NCBI GenBank assembly: GCA_019454165.1
Contig: CP075367.1
Span: forward strand, 255,971 to 319,970
Length of the DNA stretch: 64,000 bases
Source: Anaerolineales bacterium
Lineage (GTDB): Bacteria > Chloroflexota > Anaerolineae > Anaerolineales > UBA11579
Reading direction: 5' to 3'
Positions 19,266 through 28,635 of the stretch are shown here, piece by piece. Every line of letters starts with the position of its first letter. The stretch's first letter is position 1. Made by a program: the position numbers and the translations under genes. Under the pieces are notes generated by a model. That model saw nothing but the letters and a program-made list of their open reading frames with translations, did not search any database and was not told the DNA's origin.

Positions 19266-20384
19266 CTAGCCCTCCCACTGGGGGGCGCGGCCGATGGCAT
19301 CACAGATCAGGTCAATGGTCTCGTCGCTCAAATTCCAGGTGGACGGCAGATACAGGCCGTTCTCCCACAGGGAGTCGGCCACCGGGCACGGCACATCCCG
19401 GAAACCCGGCATCTTGTCGAGCACGGGCTGCTGGTTCATGGGGCAGAAGAAGGTGCGGGTTTGGATGCCGCTCTCAGCCAGCGCTTCCACCAGCTTGTCT
19501 CGGCCAATCCCAAACTCCTTGGGGTCAACCACGATGCCGTACATCCAATACACATTCTTGGCCCAGTCCAGCTCGGCGGGTAGCTGAATCCCTTTGATAC
19601 CCTTCAACTTCTCGTTGTAGCGGTGCGCCACGCGGCGCTTCTGCTCGACGATGTGGTCGATCTTGCGGAACTGGGCCAGCCCCAGCGCCGCCACGAAGCC
19701 CGGCATGCGGAAGTTGAAGCCGGCCAGCTCGTGCTTGAAACGCGGCTGGGTGAAAGCCAGATTGCGCAGCAACTTCACCCGCTCGGCGAAGGCATCATCA
19801 TTGGTCGTGATCATGCCGCCCTCGCCGGTGGTGATGACCTTGTTGGCATAGAAGCTGAAGCAGGCCATGTGCCCAAAGCTGCCGGTCATGCGGCCGCGCA
19901 CCGTGGCGCCGTGCGATTCGGCGCAATCTTCGATGACGATCAGGTTGTACTTGTTGGCGATCGCCATCAAACGGTCCATATCCACCGGGTGACCGTATAG
20001 ATGCACTGGGATGATGGCTTTTGTGCGCTGCGTGATCAGACCTTCGATCAGGTCAAGATCCAGGTTCCAGGTCTCATTCTCGGAATCGACCGGCACGGGC
20101 ACCGCGCCGTTGTGCAACGCGGCCAGCGCCGTGGCAATGTTGGTGCTGGAGCTGACCAGCACCTCATCCCCTGGCTGCAGATCCAGCGCGGCCACCGCCA
20201 GATGCAAAGCCGAGGAGCCGCTGTTGACCGTGACGCCGTGCTTGCAGCCTACATAGGCGGCGAACTCGTTCTCAAAATCCTCAATATATTTGCCAAACGT
20301 GCCGGAGACTTCGCCCTTGCGCAGCGCGTCAACCACAGCCTCGATCTCATCTTCGCTGATGACGGGCTCAAAGACCGGGATCAT
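19266..20384 (-). CDS. DegT/DnrJ/EryC1 PLP-dependent sugar aminotransferase (perosamine synthase-like)
   Basis: A 372-aa fold-type I aminotransferase. GCKHGVTVNSGSSALHLAV is the PLP phosphate loop, IEDCAESHGA carries the Asp that holds the pyridine nitrogen, and FSFYANKVITTGEGGM contains the Schiff-base Lys. It converts a 4-keto (or 3-keto) sugar nucleotide to the amino sugar. The N-terminus EPVISEDEIEAVVDAL and FGKYIEDFE resemble GDP-perosamine synthases, which would fit with GDP-4-keto-6-deoxymannose being used by Fcl. It could alternatively serve the PseB product. It overlaps the cupin gene by 4 bp. Confidence 0.85.
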   Translation of the reverse strand: MIPVFEPVISEDEIEAVVDALRKGEVSGTFGKYIEDFENEFAAYVGCKHGVTVNSGSSALHLAVAALDLQPGDEVLVSSSTNIATALAALHNGAVPVPVDSENETWNLDLDLIEGLITQRTKAIIPVHLYGHPVDMDRLMAIANKYNLIVIEDCAESHGATVRGRMTGSFGHMACFSFYANKVITTGEGGMITTNDDAFAERVKLLRNLAFTQPRFKHELAGFNFRMPGFVAALGLAQFRKIDHIVEQKRRVAHRYNEKLKGIKGIQLPAELDWAKNVYWMYGIVVDPKEFGIGRDKLVEALAESGIQTRTFFCPMNQQPVLDKMPGFRDVPCPVADSLWENGLYLPSTWNLSDETIDLICDAIGRAPQWEG

Positions 20385-20794
20385 TTCTTCACCTCAACAA
20401 AAACTTTGTCTTCGGCCTCGCCCAGATACGGGCCTTGCTTCACGCTGATGCACTGCATGTCTTCCAGCACGCGGATGGCGTGCACCCCATGGATGAGCAC
20501 GATCGCATCGCCGGCGTGCATTTCGATCTCACGCAGCAAGCTGCCATCGTCGCCGTACAGATCCACCACCACCACCCCGCGCTGCACCACGAACATCTGC
20601 TGCAGGTCGGCAATAGTGCGCTCGACCGGCTTGTGGAAGTGCGGCGGCTCCACAAAGCCGGCTTTGTGGGCCAACAACCCAAACTGGAAAGACGATTCGG
20701 CTGGCGAGAAGAAGGTGGTCTTCTCCACCTTTTCACTTGCCCAAATGATCTCGGCATACTTGATGCCGTGGTATTCAACGATCTCTACGCCCAT
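20381..20794 (-). CDS. Small cupin-domain protein
   Basis: A 137-aa single-domain protein. FVEPPHFHKPVER carries His residues in the cupin metal-site position, VVQRGVVVVDLYGDDG is the central strand pair, and HAGDAIVLIHGVHAIRV is cupin motif 2. Related small cupins isomerise or epimerise keto-sugar nucleotides. It overlaps the DegT gene (ATGA), so a shared sugar pathway is likely. The glycosyltransferase upstream ends at 20795, directly adjacent. It is not a clear FdtA/QdtA; the reaction is not assignable from sequence. Confidence 0.7.
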   Translation of the reverse strand: MGVEIVEYHGIKYAEIIWASEKVEKTTFFSPAESSFQFGLLAHKAGFVEPPHFHKPVERTIADLQQMFVVQRGVVVVDLYGDDGSLLREIEMHAGDAIVLIHGVHAIRVLEDMQCISVKQGPYLGEAEDKVFVEVKK

Positions 20795-21826
20795 TTATGA
20801 CCTACCGCTGAGAATTTTCATGATCGGATCTCGCACAGACTTCCATGCTACCCGAACTGGCCAATACGCTTTCAGAAAAATACGCGCCAATCGGGTCTGC
20901 AACCAATACAAAGGGGATACAAGCAAGCGCTCAATATCCGCGGTAGGGCGCGGCGCTTCCACAAGCCGCCCCTCCTGCAAATCGCGCTGCAACGCCTGGA
21001 TCGCAGCCGGGTGCTGGCCCGAAAAGCGCTCAAGCCACTGCAGCCCGCCCAGCTCCCCAAGGCGCAAGGGGTTCTTCAGCCCCATGTATTGCTCGTCATA
21101 CCATTTCTTGTTCTTTGTAAAGGCAGTCGACCAGGTGACGTTGGAGTAGTATCCCACCTTCTGCCAGGCCTGCTTGGGGAACACATATGAGTAGTGATGC
21201 ATGTAGACCGGTTTGCCTGCGGGGGCAGGCCGGGTTACCCAGTTCAGTTGGTTCAGTTCGCGCCCCTGGTCATCCACTACGGTCGGCGGCCGGTGAGAGG
21301 TATAGCGATAGCCCGGCCCCCAACGGAAGACGCGGAACACACGCGGGTACTGATGCAGATGCCACTCACCGGTAATGTGCGATTCAAAACCGCCGAAGAA
21401 TTCAATATACGGGAATGAGTACCCTGAGACCTCCGGTTCGCGGTCAAGCAGCTCAAGCATGCCAGCCAAATCGCTCTCCAGATAGAACTCATCACTATCC
21501 ACCTGCCACAACCAGTCGCCCGTGGCGCGCTCGGCATAGGCCTGCGACATCTCATCCTTCTCAGGCCAAAACCCATCCGCATAGCCCGCATCCGCAGCGC
21601 TGAGGATCATTACCTTGCCTTCGGGGTCTTCGTCTCGCTGGAAGCGCTGCAGCATTTCCAGCGTATCGTCCACCGAGTGGCCATCCGGGCGCGCCAGAGC
21701 GCCGGCTGTGCGCACTGCACCCTCGACCACAATGATCTGGTGGGCGAAGGGGTACAAGGCGCGTAGGTTGTATTCGAGGAACGGCATGGCATTCAGCGCC
21801 AGGATGCCAAAGCTCACCTTAGCCAT
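20795..21826 (-). CDS. Glycosyltransferase, GT2-like
   Basis: A 343-aa protein. VSFGILALNAMPFLEYNLRAL begins a GT-A type domain, IIVVEGAV follows, and WLWQVDSDEFYLESDL near residue 115 supplies the DxD motif. A distal aromatic/histidine segment (YMHHYSYVFPKQAWQKVGYY) resembles GT2 proteins acting on extended glycans. The start overlaps the upstream GT4 gene by 8 bp. Donor and acceptor are unknown. Confidence 0.8.
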   Translation of the reverse strand: MAKVSFGILALNAMPFLEYNLRALYPFAHQIIVVEGAVRTAGALARPDGHSVDDTLEMLQRFQRDEDPEGKVMILSAADAGYADGFWPEKDEMSQAYAERATGDWLWQVDSDEFYLESDLAGMLELLDREPEVSGYSFPYIEFFGGFESHITGEWHLHQYPRVFRVFRWGPGYRYTSHRPPTVVDDQGRELNQLNWVTRPAPAGKPVYMHHYSYVFPKQAWQKVGYYSNVTWSTAFTKNKKWYDEQYMGLKNPLRLGELGGLQWLERFSGQHPAAIQALQRDLQEGRLVEAPRPTADIERLLVSPLYWLQTRLARIFLKAYWPVRVAWKSVRDPIMKILSGRS

Positions 21827-23054
21827 GCGCCGCCTCAGTTACCAGTGCATGCAAGTACAGACCGAGCACTCGATCCGCAGAAAATTTGCTGCGCGTGTAC
21901 GCCTTCGTTTCCTGCTGGATGGTTTCCAAATTTGGCGCATTAAGCAACGCAACGGCCTGCTCTGCCATCCTGCCGGCGTTGAGATCCGCCACGAGATGGC
22001 CGTTCTTGCCATCCTCGATGATGTCAGCATTGCCGCCGCGGCGGAAGGCGACCACCGGCAGGCCCAGATAGGCTGCTTCCACGATGGCCATGCTGAAATT
22101 CTCCATCAACGCCGGCGAGATGGCCACATCGCTGGCTTTGACATATCCGATATGCTCAGCATAACTGACCTGGCCCGGCAGCAGCATGTGCCCGCGGGCG
22201 CTGTGCGCTTCCAACTTCTGCAATACGTCAGGCTCGATATACCCAGGAATATAGAAGCCCAATGGGGCCTTCACAAGGCTAAGCAAGGCATCAATGATCT
22301 CGATCAAATACTGCGCGCCTTTGATGCGGCTGCCGGCAGAAGGCATGTATACGACCCGTGCCTTAGCAGGCAGACCTAGCTGCTTGTGGATTGGCTGAGG
22401 CTCGATGCCATCCACGGTAGTCAAATCGATCAGGTTGGGCACGACCGAGACCGGGCCGTCAAAGGCATAGGTCTGCTCGAACCATTCGCGCATATAGCCG
22501 GATGGGCACAGCACCTGGTCCACATTTTTGAGCACCTGATTCTCAAGCCAGATCGCCAAACGCGTATCCAGCGCAGAAAACCCGCCCAAGCCCGATTCTT
22601 TGGCGATCCGCGCCGGATTATGGTGCGAGGTCAGCACAAAACACTGCTGGGCAGATTTGCGCAGCCAAAGGCCGGGAGCGCCGTGGTCTGAGAGGAGCAC
22701 CGTGTCCGGCGCATACTCCCTTATCGAGCGTGCCATCCTCAGCGCGCCGGGCGCATTGCGCAGGATCTCGGCCGCTTGGTAGGCCAGCTTGCCGGGCTGC
22801 AATACCCGCCACGGGAATTGCAGCAGGACAAACAAGCGCTTGAGCCACTGGGGGGCGACGCCATGGCGGACGATCTCGGGCTCAGAGTCATCCTTGACCC
22901 CATTGTCGTAGAACGTAAAAAGCCGCGCCGCGTAGCCGCGCTGGCGCAGGGCACGCCACAAGTTGTAATGCGCGCTGGCCACGCCGCCTGCGCCATACGG
23001 CGGGGCGCTGGCGGCGACAATGGCGATGCGCGATTTTTTGCTTAGCGCGGCCAT
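21819..23054 (-). CDS. Glycosyltransferase family 4
   Basis: A 411-aa protein from ATG 23054 (MAALSKKSRIAIV); the longer frame to 23180 lies inside the neighbouring gene. SAPPYGAGGVASAHYNLW is the glycine-rich N-domain loop. LTSHHNPARI and a VVPNLIDL linker follow. The C-domain has SPALMENFSMAIVEAAYLGL (E-x7-E) and ending helices. The gene overlaps the upstream GT2 by 13 bp. It is part of the ordered GT series of operon B. Confidence 0.9.
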   Translation of the reverse strand: MAALSKKSRIAIVAASAPPYGAGGVASAHYNLWRALRQRGYAARLFTFYDNGVKDDSEPEIVRHGVAPQWLKRLFVLLQFPWRVLQPGKLAYQAAEILRNAPGALRMARSIREYAPDTVLLSDHGAPGLWLRKSAQQCFVLTSHHNPARIAKESGLGGFSALDTRLAIWLENQVLKNVDQVLCPSGYMREWFEQTYAFDGPVSVVPNLIDLTTVDGIEPQPIHKQLGLPAKARVVYMPSAGSRIKGAQYLIEIIDALLSLVKAPLGFYIPGYIEPDVLQKLEAHSARGHMLLPGQVSYAEHIGYVKASDVAISPALMENFSMAIVEAAYLGLPVVAFRRGGNADIIEDGKNGHLVADLNAGRMAEQAVALLNAPNLETIQQETKAYTRSKFSADRVLGLYLHALVTEAAHG

Positions 23055-24052
23055 TGCATTTTCATCCAGAATACGGCTTTGTCGGCGATGCCGTGTTTTG
23101 CGCCTTTTGCCAAAGGGGAGCTGGAGTACAGCCGCCACGACTCTCGGTTGTGAACGGCTGCGGCGCGGCAAGCCGCCCACCAGCGCTCTTCGAGTGCAGC
23201 GCGCAAGGCGGCGGCCGCATACAGCTTCTTGCGCTTGTTGGCGCGTTCAATTGAGCGCAGCCAGACCTCTGTGCGGCGCAGAAAGCTGCTATTGTGCTCA
23301 AACTGCCATGTGGAAATAGCGCTGTGCAGCTGCAAGTCTCGCCGCGTTGCGGTTATGCCCAACCGCTTAAGCTGGCGCGCCCGCACGGCATCTGCGGTTT
23401 GCGCCTGCCCGATGGCGTGCCGCTGGCCCACCTGGCCGGCGTGGATTCGGTAGCGCAGCAATACCTCCGGCACGTTAGTCATTTGCAAACGGCGGGCGGC
23501 CCGCTCCCATAGCTCATAGTCCTGCGCGCGCTCCACGCGTGGGTTATAGCGCAAACCTTTGCTCGCAAAATCCTTGCGGCGCAACATCACCGCACTATGC
23601 ACAAACGGAGAGTTGAACAACAGGTCTGCCTTGGCTGCCTCCGGCGTTGTGGGCAGTTTCCAGGTTTGCTCTTTGGGCAATCCCATGGTTTGCGCCCAGG
23701 CGCTCACCAGGCTGATATCAGGATGGCTTTCCATGAAAGCGACTTGCTTCTCGAGCCGGGCAGGCAAACTAACATCATCTGCGTCCATACGCGCCCAGTA
23801 GACGCCGCGCGCCATTCGCAAACCTCGGTTGAGTGTTACCGAAAGGCCGGCCCGTTTGCGGTTGCGCACCAATCGCCAGCGCGGGTCCTGTACGCCGGCC
23901 AGCATCTCAGCGCTGCCGTCTGTGGAGCCATCGTCAATGCAAATAAATTCAAGATCGCTCAACGTCTGGGCGAAGATGCTGTCAATGGCTTCGCGCAGGT
24001 ATGGCAGGCCGTTGTATACCGGCATGACCACACTTACCAACGGGGTCTTCAA
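23042..24052 (-). CDS. Glycosyltransferase family 2
   Basis: A 336-aa protein starting with TTG at 24052 (overlapping the upstream stop as TTGA). VSVVMPVYNGLPYLREAIDS and FICIDDGSTDGSAEML form the GT-A core, YWARMDADDVSLPARL is the metal site, and RAQDYELWERAA holds the catalytic acidic residue. The C-terminal ~100 residues are basic and may contact the membrane or acceptor. It likely extends the oligosaccharide; specificity is unknown. Confidence 0.9.
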   Translation of the reverse strand: MKTPLVSVVMPVYNGLPYLREAIDSIFAQTLSDLEFICIDDGSTDGSAEMLAGVQDPRWRLVRNRKRAGLSVTLNRGLRMARGVYWARMDADDVSLPARLEKQVAFMESHPDISLVSAWAQTMGLPKEQTWKLPTTPEAAKADLLFNSPFVHSAVMLRRKDFASKGLRYNPRVERAQDYELWERAARRLQMTNVPEVLLRYRIHAGQVGQRHAIGQAQTADAVRARQLKRLGITATRRDLQLHSAISTWQFEHNSSFLRRTEVWLRSIERANKRKKLYAAAALRAALEERWWAACRAAAVHNRESWRLYSSSPLAKGAKHGIADKAVFWMKMQWPR

Positions 24053-25143
24053 TCAGCCAGCCTGTTCAGTAGGTCGAATTCAAGCTCAGCCACCCGCTCG
24101 AGCGCGAAGTGCGCTTCGACATAGGCTCGGCCGGCGCGGGCCAAGCGCTGGCGCAGTGCAGCATCATCCACCAGGCGCTGCACGCCTTCCCGAATACTGG
24201 CGGCGTCCACATTGCACAGCAAGCCGTTGTCTTCGTGCGTGATGATCTCTTGGATGCCTTGCACCCGCGTTCCCAGAACGGGCAGGCCACATGCCATCGC
24301 TTCGATCAATGCCTTGGGGTGGCCCTCATACAGCGAGGGGAAGACGAACAGGTCACACTGGCGCAGCAGATCCGGCAGATCCTGATTCCCCACCGATCCT
24401 AAAAATCGAAACTCAGCCTTCCCACCTTCCGAGAATTCCTCGAGTTGCTCTTTGCGCGGCCCATAGCCGATCAGCCACACTTCCACATCCATATCAATAA
24501 CCGCTTTGATCAACTGGAACAGGTTCTTCTCGTCATCCAACCGGCCCACGAACCCGATCCGTGTTTTCGAAGACCCGCTGCCCTTGCCCGGATAAAAGCG
24601 ATCCGTCTCAACATAGTTGGGAATCACGTTGATCCGCTCGGGGCTCACTCCATAGTTCTCAGACACTTTGTTTGCAATGCGCTGTGTGGTCACCACCACC
24701 GCGTTCGCCCCGTTAAATACGGCTTTCTCCAACTTAAGCGCCTGCTTGGCGTGCTTGGATTTAGGACCATACTTGTTGCTCTGAACCTCGGAAAGCATAT
24801 AGCCGCAGCGCGCAATGAACTTTGCGCCCGCTTTGCGGGCAGCCCCCATGGCAATATCCGCCCCGGCCATCTGATTGCTTTTGAACACATCCGCCTTCAA
24901 CGGTTGTGAGAGCAGCTTACGCTCATACGCTGCCAGCTTGAGCCCATCTACATTGGCATGGATACGCAGATCAGGAATAATGTGAGCGAACGCTAGGTCT
25001 TGCTTGTCGCCATAGGTCACAAAATCAATGCCAATCCCGAGCGCCTGCAGCCTGCGATACAACGCCACCTCGCGGTCCAGCATGCCGACCGTGCTCCAGG
25101 TTTTGAGCGACACCCCTTGGGTGAAAAACAGGGCTAAGTTCAT
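24049..25143 (-). CDS. Glycosyltransferase family 4
   Basis: A 364-aa GT-B protein. MLSEVQSNKYGPKSK lies in the N-domain, INVIPNYVETDRF is the interdomain linker, TRIGFVGRLDDEKNLFQLI starts the C-domain, and FVFPSLYEGHPKALIEAMAC is the donor motif. It overlaps both neighbours by 4 bp. The N-domain is short and divergent from the other GT4 proteins here, so it probably recognises a different acceptor. Confidence 0.9.
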   Translation of the reverse strand: MNLALFFTQGVSLKTWSTVGMLDREVALYRRLQALGIGIDFVTYGDKQDLAFAHIIPDLRIHANVDGLKLAAYERKLLSQPLKADVFKSNQMAGADIAMGAARKAGAKFIARCGYMLSEVQSNKYGPKSKHAKQALKLEKAVFNGANAVVVTTQRIANKVSENYGVSPERINVIPNYVETDRFYPGKGSGSSKTRIGFVGRLDDEKNLFQLIKAVIDMDVEVWLIGYGPRKEQLEEFSEGGKAEFRFLGSVGNQDLPDLLRQCDLFVFPSLYEGHPKALIEAMACGLPVLGTRVQGIQEIITHEDNGLLCNVDAASIREGVQRLVDDAALRQRLARAGRAYVEAHFALERVAELEFDLLNRLAD

Positions 25144-26231
25144 TTCAACACCGGCAAAAGAGGCTCATAAAGCTCTCGATAGTAGCGGGCCGCGATCACC
25201 GGCCAGCCATAGTGCTTGATGCGCTCAAGCCCGTTCGCAACTAGTTGCTGGCGCAAACCAGGCTCCTCGATCAGGCGCTCAATACCCGCAGCCAACCCGG
25301 CCGGGTCTTCGATATCGGTCAGCAAACCATCCTGCCCATGCGTGACCACATCCGGCGCCAGGCCCACCCGCGTGCCCACGAACGGCACGCCGGAGGCCAG
25401 CGCTTCGAGCACGCCTTTGGGGCCACCCTCCTCGCGTGAGGCCATCAGATACGCGTCAATGCCGTCAAACAAACGCGGGATGCGGTGAAAGTCTTCCTCC
25501 ACCACATGCACATACGGCACTCCGGCGGAAACCAACCCCTGTTTCACATAGCCGCGCGCCGGAGCGCTCAACAAGACGAACAGGTTCTTATGGCGGGCAT
25601 GAACTTGCTTCAGCGCTTCGATGAGCACATCCGGCCCCTTGATCAGCTTAGGCACCAGGCCATCGGCCATACCCTGGCCATCTTTCTGGAACGAGCCGAT
25701 GCAGAACGCATCCGCGGGGATGCCAAGCTCTCGCCGCCGGGCAAGTCTGTCTTCGGGAGACGCGGGTTTGAAACGCTCCAGGTCCACACCCAGAGGAATA
25801 CGGACCAATTTCTCTTTAGGCGCGCCCCACTGAAGAAAACGATCTTCCATGATCTTGCATGAAACATGTAGCCGGGCGATCAAATGCAATTTTGCCAACA
25901 CCTTTTCGATGGGCTCGGCAAAGTCAGGCGCTTCTTTATTCCCATGAAAGACGGTTGCGACAACCGTATTTTGGCGGGTATGTTTCGCGTCCAGATTTGC
26001 CAGGGTGTCCCAGAGAGATGAATAATGAAGGATCTGGCGCGAAATACCCCGGGCAGATCTCACAACCTGGGTTTCCATCGCAAATTGCTCACGGATGTTA
26101 CGCGTGATGTAGTGCGCCTCCCAGTCCAAAACCCAATTCACAAAGGGGGCAACAAAGTACAGGGCGGGCTGGTGACGCAGCCTGGGCATCGCCAGTGAAA
26201 GCAAAGAACGAATGCCGCGCGATATCGTCAT
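25140..26231 (-). CDS. Glycosyltransferase family 4
   Basis: A 363-aa protein from ATG 26231 (MTISRGIRSLLSLAMPRL), which gives an ATGA overlap with the ABC exporter; a frame to 26294 would intrude into that gene. RIPLGVDLERFKP is the linker, FCIGSFQKDGQG starts the C-domain, and YLMASREEGGPKGVLEALAS is the E-x7-E donor motif. It is the first glycosyltransferase of operon B. Confidence 0.88.
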   Translation of the reverse strand: MTISRGIRSLLSLAMPRLRHQPALYFVAPFVNWVLDWEAHYITRNIREQFAMETQVVRSARGISRQILHYSSLWDTLANLDAKHTRQNTVVATVFHGNKEAPDFAEPIEKVLAKLHLIARLHVSCKIMEDRFLQWGAPKEKLVRIPLGVDLERFKPASPEDRLARRRELGIPADAFCIGSFQKDGQGMADGLVPKLIKGPDVLIEALKQVHARHKNLFVLLSAPARGYVKQGLVSAGVPYVHVVEEDFHRIPRLFDGIDAYLMASREEGGPKGVLEALASGVPFVGTRVGLAPDVVTHGQDGLLTDIEDPAGLAAGIERLIEEPGLRQQLVANGLERIKHYGWPVIAARYYRELYEPLLPVLK

Positions 26232-28126
26232 ACAACACCTTGCGCGCCGGTGAGCGTTTTTAGCTCTTCGTTCGCGCCAAATTGCAGGTCGCAAAAGTGC
26301 TTGTATTCTTTGCAGCGCAGATACAGTTCGGCGTGCTTGCCTTGATCCACGATCTGGCCGCGCGCCAGAACAACAATGTTGTCGGCATGGATCACCGTAG
26401 AAAGCCGGTGGGCGATCACCACCGCAGTCGTATCCTTGATGATGTTGTCGATCGCTCGTTGCACCTGGCGCTCCGATTCGGTATCCAGTGCGCTGGTCGC
26501 CTCATCGAGAACCAGGATGCGCGGGTCATGGTACACCGCCCGGGCGATCGTGATGCGCTGCTTTTGCCCGCCCGAGAGCAGCATGCCGCGGTCACCAATA
26601 AGCGACTCGTAGCCCTTCGGCAGCTTGTCGATGAACTCGGTGGCATTGGCCACCTCAGCCGCCTTGCGCACTCGCTCCAGGTTGGCGTTCTCGTCGGGAT
26701 AAGCAATGTTCTCGGCCACGGACGCATTGAACAGGATACTGTCCTGCGACACAACGCCGATCATGCGGCGGTACACAGGTAGATCCAGCTCGCGCAGGTC
26801 GGCCCCATCCACGCTGATGCGCCCACTGCGGGGATCATAGAAGCGCAAGATCAGATCCGTGATGGTGGATTTGCCGGCCCCACTCTCGCCGACCAGGGCC
26901 ACCATTTGGCCGCGCTCGATCTCGAGATCAATGTGGCTCAATACGCTCTCTTGACCGTATGCAAACGATACGTCTTCAAAGCGGATCCGGTCGACAAAAT
27001 CAGTCTTGACCGTCGTTCCGCTGACGATGGACGCGGTTTCGTCAAAGAATTCCTGCACCCGTTCGCTGGTCGCTACTGTAGTCTGGATAATTTTCAGCGT
27101 GCGGGCCAGATCAGTTAGTGGGTCGAGCACCGCTCGCCCCACATACAAGTAGAGAAAGAAACCTGTCGTACTGAGCCGGCCAGAGATAAGTTCGTTGGCG
27201 GCAAACAGCAGAACGGCCACATTCACCATTGAGTTGATAATGAACGTGACCGGCTCATCCACATGTTTAAAGAAAGAGGATCTGAAGAGCGCCTGAATGG
27301 CTCTACGGGAAAGGGAGGAGAATCTTGTCGCTTCGTAAGGCTCTGCTGCAAACGATTTCACGATACGAATATTGGAAACGACTTCCTGCAGGTAGGATGT
27401 AACCTCGGCCTGCACACCAAACTGCTCACGAACCCGGCGCTGGGCCGGCTTCTTCACAAGCTGAACAAAGATGTACTGTGCAATTGCGGCCAGCACAACA
27501 AAAAGGCTGAGGCGCAAGCTGGTTTTGATCAACAGCGAGCCGTACAGCAATGCCAGTACGCTCGAAACCACGATCGAGCGCACGATCGCCTCAAGCCCGG
27601 ATACGACCGCATCGGTATCCTTGTCCAGGCGAGAGATCAATTCACCCGTGCGATTCTTTGTGAAAAAATCGAGCGACAACCCCATAACGTGTTCCAGCAG
27701 GGCCGCCTGCATTCCACGCCCTGCTCGCACTCGGATCCAGATCCCCAGCAGATAGACCAGAAAGTTCAATACATACAGCACAACAGAGACCAGCAGGTAC
27801 AAGACCGCCACGGTTACGATGACATTCCAGGCGCTGGTTTGCTCAGGAGAGAACAGGTGCAGCAAGTATTGGCCGATGTTGTTCAGGTCAACATCAAAAA
27901 TGCTGTCAGGCACTTCCTCGGTCAGCTGGTTGAACGCCTCCGGCCCATGCACGGCCACTTCCAGCACGGGCGCGGTCACCATCGGCTGGGCCGCGGTTAG
28001 CAGGCTGGCGACGAAGTACAAGGCCAGCGAGAGCAGTATCTGCGGCCAGTACGGCTTCATGAATCGGCTCAGCAGCTGGGCCAGCTGCTTGAATTCGTAG
28101 TTGCGCTTCATGTTGGAGTTGTTCAT
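26228..28126 (-). CDS. MsbA-like ABC exporter (fused TM and ATPase)
   Basis: A 632-aa half-transporter. Residues ~20-330 hold six hydrophobic segments (ABC_membrane domain). The ATPase domain follows with Walker A VALVGESGAGKSTITDL, signature LSGGQKQRITIARAV, Walker B ILVLDEATSALD and the switch His in VVIAHRLSTVIHADN. An acidic extracytoplasmic loop between the first two helices (around residues 65-100) is longer than in MsbA. It is the second gene of operon B and overlaps regulator B by 4 bp. It likely flips a lipid or lipid-linked glycan, beside the separate Wzm/Wzt exporter. Confidence 0.9.
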   Translation of the reverse strand: MNNSNMKRNYEFKQLAQLLSRFMKPYWPQILLSLALYFVASLLTAAQPMVTAPVLEVAVHGPEAFNQLTEEVPDSIFDVDLNNIGQYLLHLFSPEQTSAWNVIVTVAVLYLLVSVVLYVLNFLVYLLGIWIRVRAGRGMQAALLEHVMGLSLDFFTKNRTGELISRLDKDTDAVVSGLEAIVRSIVVSSVLALLYGSLLIKTSLRLSLFVVLAAIAQYIFVQLVKKPAQRRVREQFGVQAEVTSYLQEVVSNIRIVKSFAAEPYEATRFSSLSRRAIQALFRSSFFKHVDEPVTFIINSMVNVAVLLFAANELISGRLSTTGFFLYLYVGRAVLDPLTDLARTLKIIQTTVATSERVQEFFDETASIVSGTTVKTDFVDRIRFEDVSFAYGQESVLSHIDLEIERGQMVALVGESGAGKSTITDLILRFYDPRSGRISVDGADLRELDLPVYRRMIGVVSQDSILFNASVAENIAYPDENANLERVRKAAEVANATEFIDKLPKGYESLIGDRGMLLSGGQKQRITIARAVYHDPRILVLDEATSALDTESERQVQRAIDNIIKDTTAVVIAHRLSTVIHADNIVVLARGQIVDQGKHAELYLRCKEYKHFCDLQFGANEELKTLTGAQGVV

Positions 28127-28611
28127 GCGATCTTGCGCGCTCCGTTGCCGGCGGGCTTGCTGCGCTCCAGCGAATAGGCGCCATCGCGCATGCGGATGAT
28201 GTACTTGCCGGGCTGCTCATCCAGGGCCAGGCCGCCGGTCTCCAGGCAACTCAGGCGGAAGATGTCCAGCTCCGGGTCGCTGCCATCGATATACACGCTT
28301 TCGATTCCTTTGGCTTGCATCGAGGCGATCAGATCCTTCGCCTGCTCGCGCAGCCCATGATAGACCTTGAGCGAGTCTTTGACATACTGGGTGGCATTGC
28401 GTTGGAAGGCGCGCATGCCCTCGCCGGTCAGGTTGTAGCGCAGACGAGTGCGGTCCATGCGCGTGGCCTTGAGGTAGCCGCGGCTGATCAGGCGCTTGAT
28501 GTACCAGTTGACGCTGCCGATCGCCATGCCCAGCCGGCTGGCTAAACCCGCCTGGGTAATGGTCTCGTCTTCGGCAATAGCTTCCAATAATCGGTATTCG
28601 CGTTGCTTCAC
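28123..28611 (-). CDS. EPS-type winged-helix regulator B, first gene of operon B
   Basis: A 162-aa protein from GTG 28611. A longer frame to 28800 overlaps the 2-epimerase gene and is not credible. The winged helix (ITQAGLASRLGMAIGSVNWY, KRLISRGYLKAT, RTRLRYNLT) matches regulator A across the domain. The C-terminal domain (SVYIDGSDPELDIFRLSCLE) also aligns with regulator A. A TTGACA promoter lies about 20 nt upstream, and the stop overlaps the ABC exporter start by 4 bp. The two copies, each opening one operon, suggest paired control of glycan synthesis (inference). Confidence 0.85.
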   Translation of the reverse strand: MKQREYRLLEAIAEDETITQAGLASRLGMAIGSVNWYIKRLISRGYLKATRMDRTRLRYNLTGEGMRAFQRNATQYVKDSLKVYHGLREQAKDLIASMQAKGIESVYIDGSDPELDIFRLSCLETGGLALDEQPGKYIIRMRDGAYSLERSKPAGNGARKIA

Positions 28612-28635
28612 GGCACACCAGCTTTCAGGAAATGA

